Assembly (NCBI GenBank): GCA_054601695.1
Contig: BAAHQB010000021.1
Span: forward strand, 310,001-374,000
Reading direction: 5' to 3'
DNA from: Amorphochlora amoebiformis
Taxonomy: Eukaryota > Cercozoa > Chlorarachniophyceae
Length of the DNA stretch: 64,000 bases
The notes under the pieces are model-generated. The model saw only the letters and a list, made by a program, of their open reading frames with translations. It was not told the DNA's origin and searched no databases. Below are positions 59,878-64,000 of this stretch, piece by piece. Both the position numbers and the translations under genes were made by a program. Numbering within the stretch: the stretch's first letter is position 1; the number at the start of each line of letters is the position of its first letter.

Positions 59878-60545
59878 TAACTTATTGTACTAAAGTTTCA
59901 TCGAGCTAGGTCGATTCACAAACAGGAATACTAGTCATGATAACTGTAACGTTTCCCCTTGCGCCTTCAGCTGGATTATGCAACTAGTAGTTTATCTCGT
60001 ACGTATCTTAATACATCTAGACATGGCTATTTTGTCCAGTGTATGTTGTGCCGGCGCAACTGGTATTTAAGCCTCTCGATCATATTTCAGTTGTCAGTAT
60101 TCCACAAAGAATGCCTAGAATTGTCTAAAGACACTAGTGTGTCCCAGAAAATGTCTGCTACGTCTAGTATATATATACGTACACAACGATCTAGCAGATA
60201 GTACCAGCTTTTCATGAGCATAATTCAATACTCTAGATAGAGTAACCTAGGTAACTGTCTAACTGTCTAGATCTAGTCTAGAGACTGTACATACATAGGC
60301 TACTGCTAGTGCTAGAATCTAGAGAATAGCCAATACTAAATTTATTCAGCGACTCACTTACTGCCTAGACTAGGCAGTGCTAGCACTGGCTACTGAGTAG
60401 ACTAGCTATACGCAGTGGATAGGCATGATTGAAATTATCACATGGCTTTACCATGAAATTCGTGTCCAAAGTAACTTAATCAATTATCACGGCCGCGCAG
60501 TTGAAACTAGAAAAAGTAAATTACGGATCGAAACTCTTAAAGCAT
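59878..60545. other. Intergenic region between convergent genes, CTAG-rich
   Basis: Unique sequence between the stop at 59877 (+) and the kinesin stop at 60546 (-). The part 60230-60420 contains many CTAG tetramers and nested palindromes such as 'ctagatctagtctagag' and 'tgcctagactaggca'. No supported gene. Confidence 0.7.
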
Positions 60546-60726
60546 TTAGCGTCGACCATTCCCGTGATTTGTGCGGCAAGAATGAACACGGTTGGCGAAT
60601 CTGGGTTAGAATCGTATCAGAATGACGAATTACTTGGCCGTCTTTGGTTTACCGAAGAGAAGAAAGCGATTCGTTCACGTGATTATCTTGCGGAGAGAGT
60701 GCAACAATCATCTAACAAGTAGTGTA

Positions 60727-60783
<57 letters not shown>

Positions 60784-63700
60784 CCAGGTGCATTTACCAA
60801 AGTCTTGCAGTTTCCTCCGAAAGAATCCTAAGGGAAATGAATCATCAACGATTTATCATACATGTATAAAAAGACCATTGAGAATAATACAGCTTGGACA
60901 TGTATTTGCCGTGTGGGACCAAAGGTAGAACATGTATATATATGTACACACACACATATATACACACACATATGCATATGTAAAGTATATACATGTATAT
61001 GTATACACACACACACACACACACACTATATATATATATATATATGTATGTATATATGTAGTATGTATATATATATGTGTATATATAGTATATATATATA
61101 TATATACATACATATATATATATATATATATTATATACACATACACATATTTACACTACATTATACCTGAAGGAGATGAGTAAGTTTCGAGTCACGGTAT
61201 GGAACATGCTTGTCCTTGCGAGCTAGAGAACCGATCACAGTCTGCATAAAGATTGTTGTTATGAGCGAAGGTTGACTTCGAATGACACAGGTATGACTGG
61301 ATACGAAGAGAAGAGTGATAATACATACATATACATATGCATATATACGCACACATACAGAATTCTGACCTTTAGCGTGCTCAAGGACTTGTTGATATGC
61401 TTTGTCTCTTCCCTTCGCATACCCTCGGCTTTCGACTCTTTCAGCCTCTCAGATCCGGCGAGGTCCACAAGCGAAACGGAACTCTGAGAAAAATCCAAGT
61501 AAAAATTTATGTTATGCCTGCTCTCAAATGTGAAGTGTTTTTCGTCCAAATTCACCTCAATTGTCTCTCCAGTAAGGACATTGTTGGCCATAATTTCAAT
61601 CTTGAAGCATAAATGGCTCCGAGAGGATTTGTCGTTGCTTCCTGCGAATCGTTTCAAACGATATCATGTGAGGGATCAGCAGTGAGCTATACCTAGAGCT
61701 GAAGATAGGGTTGAAGGTGGTAACAGGACATATAAGGAACTAACCTGTGGATCCAACAGCACGTGTGGCAAATGCACGCTCGAGTAGTAAGTCAATCTGA
61801 TAGAAATTAATTTATATCCCATAGATATTAATTAGCAAATTGTATTCTAAACAACCTCTTTGGGAGAGCTTGCCCTGTGTTCCATGAGGCCCTCAACAAC
61901 GGTGTGAGTGCTGACAAGCATATAGGGTTTTGTGTGAGTAGGTATGTCTTCTCTGAAATGATTCGAAATTTACGTCCTTCCACGTCGCATCATCCTGATT
62001 GGATATCCGTCTCCACCCTTCATCTTCTTGGCAGAGCCTGGAGCTCCCCTGGTCTTCCTTGTTGACCTGGTGGATACGTTACATATATATATATATATAT
62101 ATATATATTCGAGGGTTACAGTACAGACCCAGGCGTCTCAGGTGTGTTCCTCTTCCGTCGAGTGGTGACGGGAGAGGCAGGGATGAGAGGCTTGATCGCT
62201 TTCCCCGACCCCTCTCCGTTATGCATTTTCTCAGGTAAAAGATCTCTGATCTTCTCGTTGTAAACCTCAAGAATAGACACGCGACACTCGAATTTCCATC
62301 CCTTCTCCTAAAACACCGAATGTTACGGGTTACCCTGACTAGAGTGGTGTTAAACACGCAGAGTACCTTAAGGTTATCCATTTGTTTATAGAGGAGATGA
62401 ACAGCCCTAGGAGTGATTCCTCGGCGAGGATCGCTGGGATTGTTGGAAGCGCCAAGGACTGAAACAATATGCGTGAAACAAGGGAAACGAGACGCACGAG
62501 GGGTCACGAGATGCACGAGGGGTCATACGTGTGTGCGTCTTTCCGCTGCCCGTCTGGCCGTAAGCAAATATGCAAACCTTTTAATAAAAAATATCGTGTT
62601 AAAGGTTTGCGACTAGTGCGATGATTAACAATTAACCCTGTATCCATCCAGGGCAGACTGGATCGTGTTAGAAACCTGTTGATAAGCACAAGATATGAGC
62701 TGTAAGCACTCTATAGAGAAAAATGTGTACCTCCTTAAAGACAGCATCCTGGTCCTCCCACGGAGAGAACACACGGTCAAACTTAAAGTCATGGAATCTT
62801 TCCTTCTCACCCCCGACACCAGTGGTAATTTCCTTGATATTAAGAGCCATCCTATCGGTATTGGGTGGATAAGTGATGGGCAAGATAGCCGGGCTCTCCC
62901 CATTTCCGTTTGGGTTGGCAGGTCTAACGCGGACGAATACTCGAATATTTCCCTATTATTGTTGCAAAATTTAGCTCCCTATTGCAACAAAGTGTGAGGA
63001 TTGCTTACCTTAAGCTCATGAATTTGGTTGTGGAGACGTCGTCGCATAGTCTCTTGATGAGCAGCCTGCAACACGCATTTGGGTTAGAATATTTTGTGCA
63101 GGAGAATGTGGAATACCTCGGTTCGAAGCTGAACGATCTTTGCCTTCTGCTCATCCCGCTCGAGCTCCAGTGCGGCCTAAGAGACGAACGATCAGATAGA
63201 GCCACGCATTAGGTCTGATGCATAACCTTCTCGTCCGAGAGCTGTTTGATATCAACGTTTGCCTGTTTGTATTTTTTTTGGAAGTCTTCGAGGGACTGCT
63301 GCAGATCTTTAGCACGGCAGGTTAGATCATCATGCTCGCTTTGGAGGCTCAATTGTTGCGATCGAAGATCTGAGAGAGTTCTCTCCAAAGTCGCCGAGTT
63401 CTCGACCGCTTGCTTATGGGTCTCCTGGAGCTCAGTAAACGACTTCTCAGTCTCTGCAGACTTTGCAAGAGCCTAGGTTGAGCACATGGTGAGCCTAAAC
63501 GTACTAAATTTTTAAATTTGAAAATTTACCACAGCTAACTTTTCCTCCAATTGCTCTTGGATGACTTTCGCCGCAACTTGCTTCTCGACCTGAAGGGGAT
63601 ATGGTTAGCAATTCTATTATATTTCCCAGGGCCAGTTGACCTCTTGTAGTTCCCCCTTGAGCTGCTTGCACTCTGAAGTTTTTTGGTTTAGTTTAGCAAG

Positions 63701-64000
63701 CAGTCGATCAATAAAGTTCTTCAGTCCGTCGATGGAATCGAGTCCGTGTTCCTCCTTTTTGCTCTCCTTGGATTTCTTCTGCTTCCCCTCCCGAGTGCTT
63801 CTCCCGGTCTTGGACCATTTTTTCCTCCCAACGGGTTTCCTGGACGTGTCGGTGGATGTTCCTTTCTTGAACGACTTAGCAGACCACGTAGACGATTGGT
63901 AGCTTGCCTTTTTCCGCGTCACCCTTGGCTTGCCTTGCTTGGACACCGTCTTCTTGACAGGATTCCGGCTCGAAGAACGTATCGTAGAAACCTTAGATCT
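60546..64000 (-). CDS. Kinesin-14 (C-terminal motor kinesin), 5' end beyond the window
   Basis: Minus-end-directed microtubule motor, typically in spindle or transport. Exons in transcript order: 63641 to beyond 64000, 63530-63589, 63227-63472, 63117-63176, 63009-63065, 62731-62952, 62637-62675, 62529-62577, 62367-62458, 62129-62307, 61974-62066, 61856-61910, 61745-61796, 61370-61641, 61167-61241, 60798-60827, 60653-60711, 60546-60600. All phases agree; 684 aa in the window. A basic N-terminal tail and coiled coil ([10 protein letters not shown]... and others) lead into the kinesin-14 neck [20 protein letters not shown]. Motor motifs: P-loop [22 protein letters not shown], switch [10 protein letters not shown], switch [39 protein letters not shown]. 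The motor at the C-terminus with this neck sets the class. Introns are short (about 50-340 nt) and mostly TA-poor. Confidence 0.95.

Noticed and set aside
60425-60722. + strand frames of 66 and 73 codons
   Set aside because: They are antisense to the last two kinesin exons ([15 protein letters not shown] and RFANRVHSC).
62079-62516. 145-codon minus frame [14 protein letters not shown]...
   Set aside because: Alternative-frame shadow of kinesin exons 62129-62307 and 62367-62458; the in-phase kinesin reading is clearly correct.

Overview
The window is nuclear DNA of a eukaryotic protist, with spliceosomal genes set in an extreme (TA)n microsatellite background. Introns obey GT-AG, telomere-like TTAGGG/CCCTAA arrays sit inside introns, and two bacterial-type genes (mnmG, and uvrC joined to uvrB) are cut into many tiny exons. 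The mnmG product carries a long N-terminal leader with a hydrophobic signal-like segment, so it is probably organellar. An alga with a complex plastid is possible, but the species cannot be named from this sequence. Most open frames that read as Tyr-Ile repeats are translated TA repeats, not genes. All gene models were built by hand from splice sites, intron phase and family motifs.

Layout: (1) 1117-6949, + strand, the 3' part of an unrecognised gene (7 exons, 130 codons; the 5' end is not found). (2) 7380-17358, - strand, complete mnmG/MTO1 in 16 exons (743 aa). (3) 17359-17819, a compact divergent promoter region. (4) 17820-18487, + strand, a two-exon gene for a 186-aa protein ending in a membrane segment. 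(5) 18573-54725, + strand, about 36 kb and 52 exons: one continuous reading frame (1547 aa) that joins a UvrC C-terminal nuclease half without the GIY-YIG domain to a full UvrB helicase core and a new basic coiled-coil tail. (6) about 55927-59877, + strand, a Cys-rich protein with a C-terminal coiled coil; its 5' end is unresolved. (7) 60546 to beyond 64000, - strand, a C-terminal-motor kinesin (kinesin-14) with short, TA-poor introns.

The main biology is the inferred UvrC-UvrB fusion, which would carry damage verification and 5' incision of nucleotide excision repair on one chain, without the GIY-YIG (3') nuclease and without the UVR contacts. The main genome-structure signal is that introns grew by tandem copying of exon plus TA-repeat blocks. 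Decayed 'ghost' copies of exons lie beside many real exons. Interstitial telomere arrays, long purine/pyrimidine tracts, minisatellites and a large inverted repeat fill the remaining intron space.
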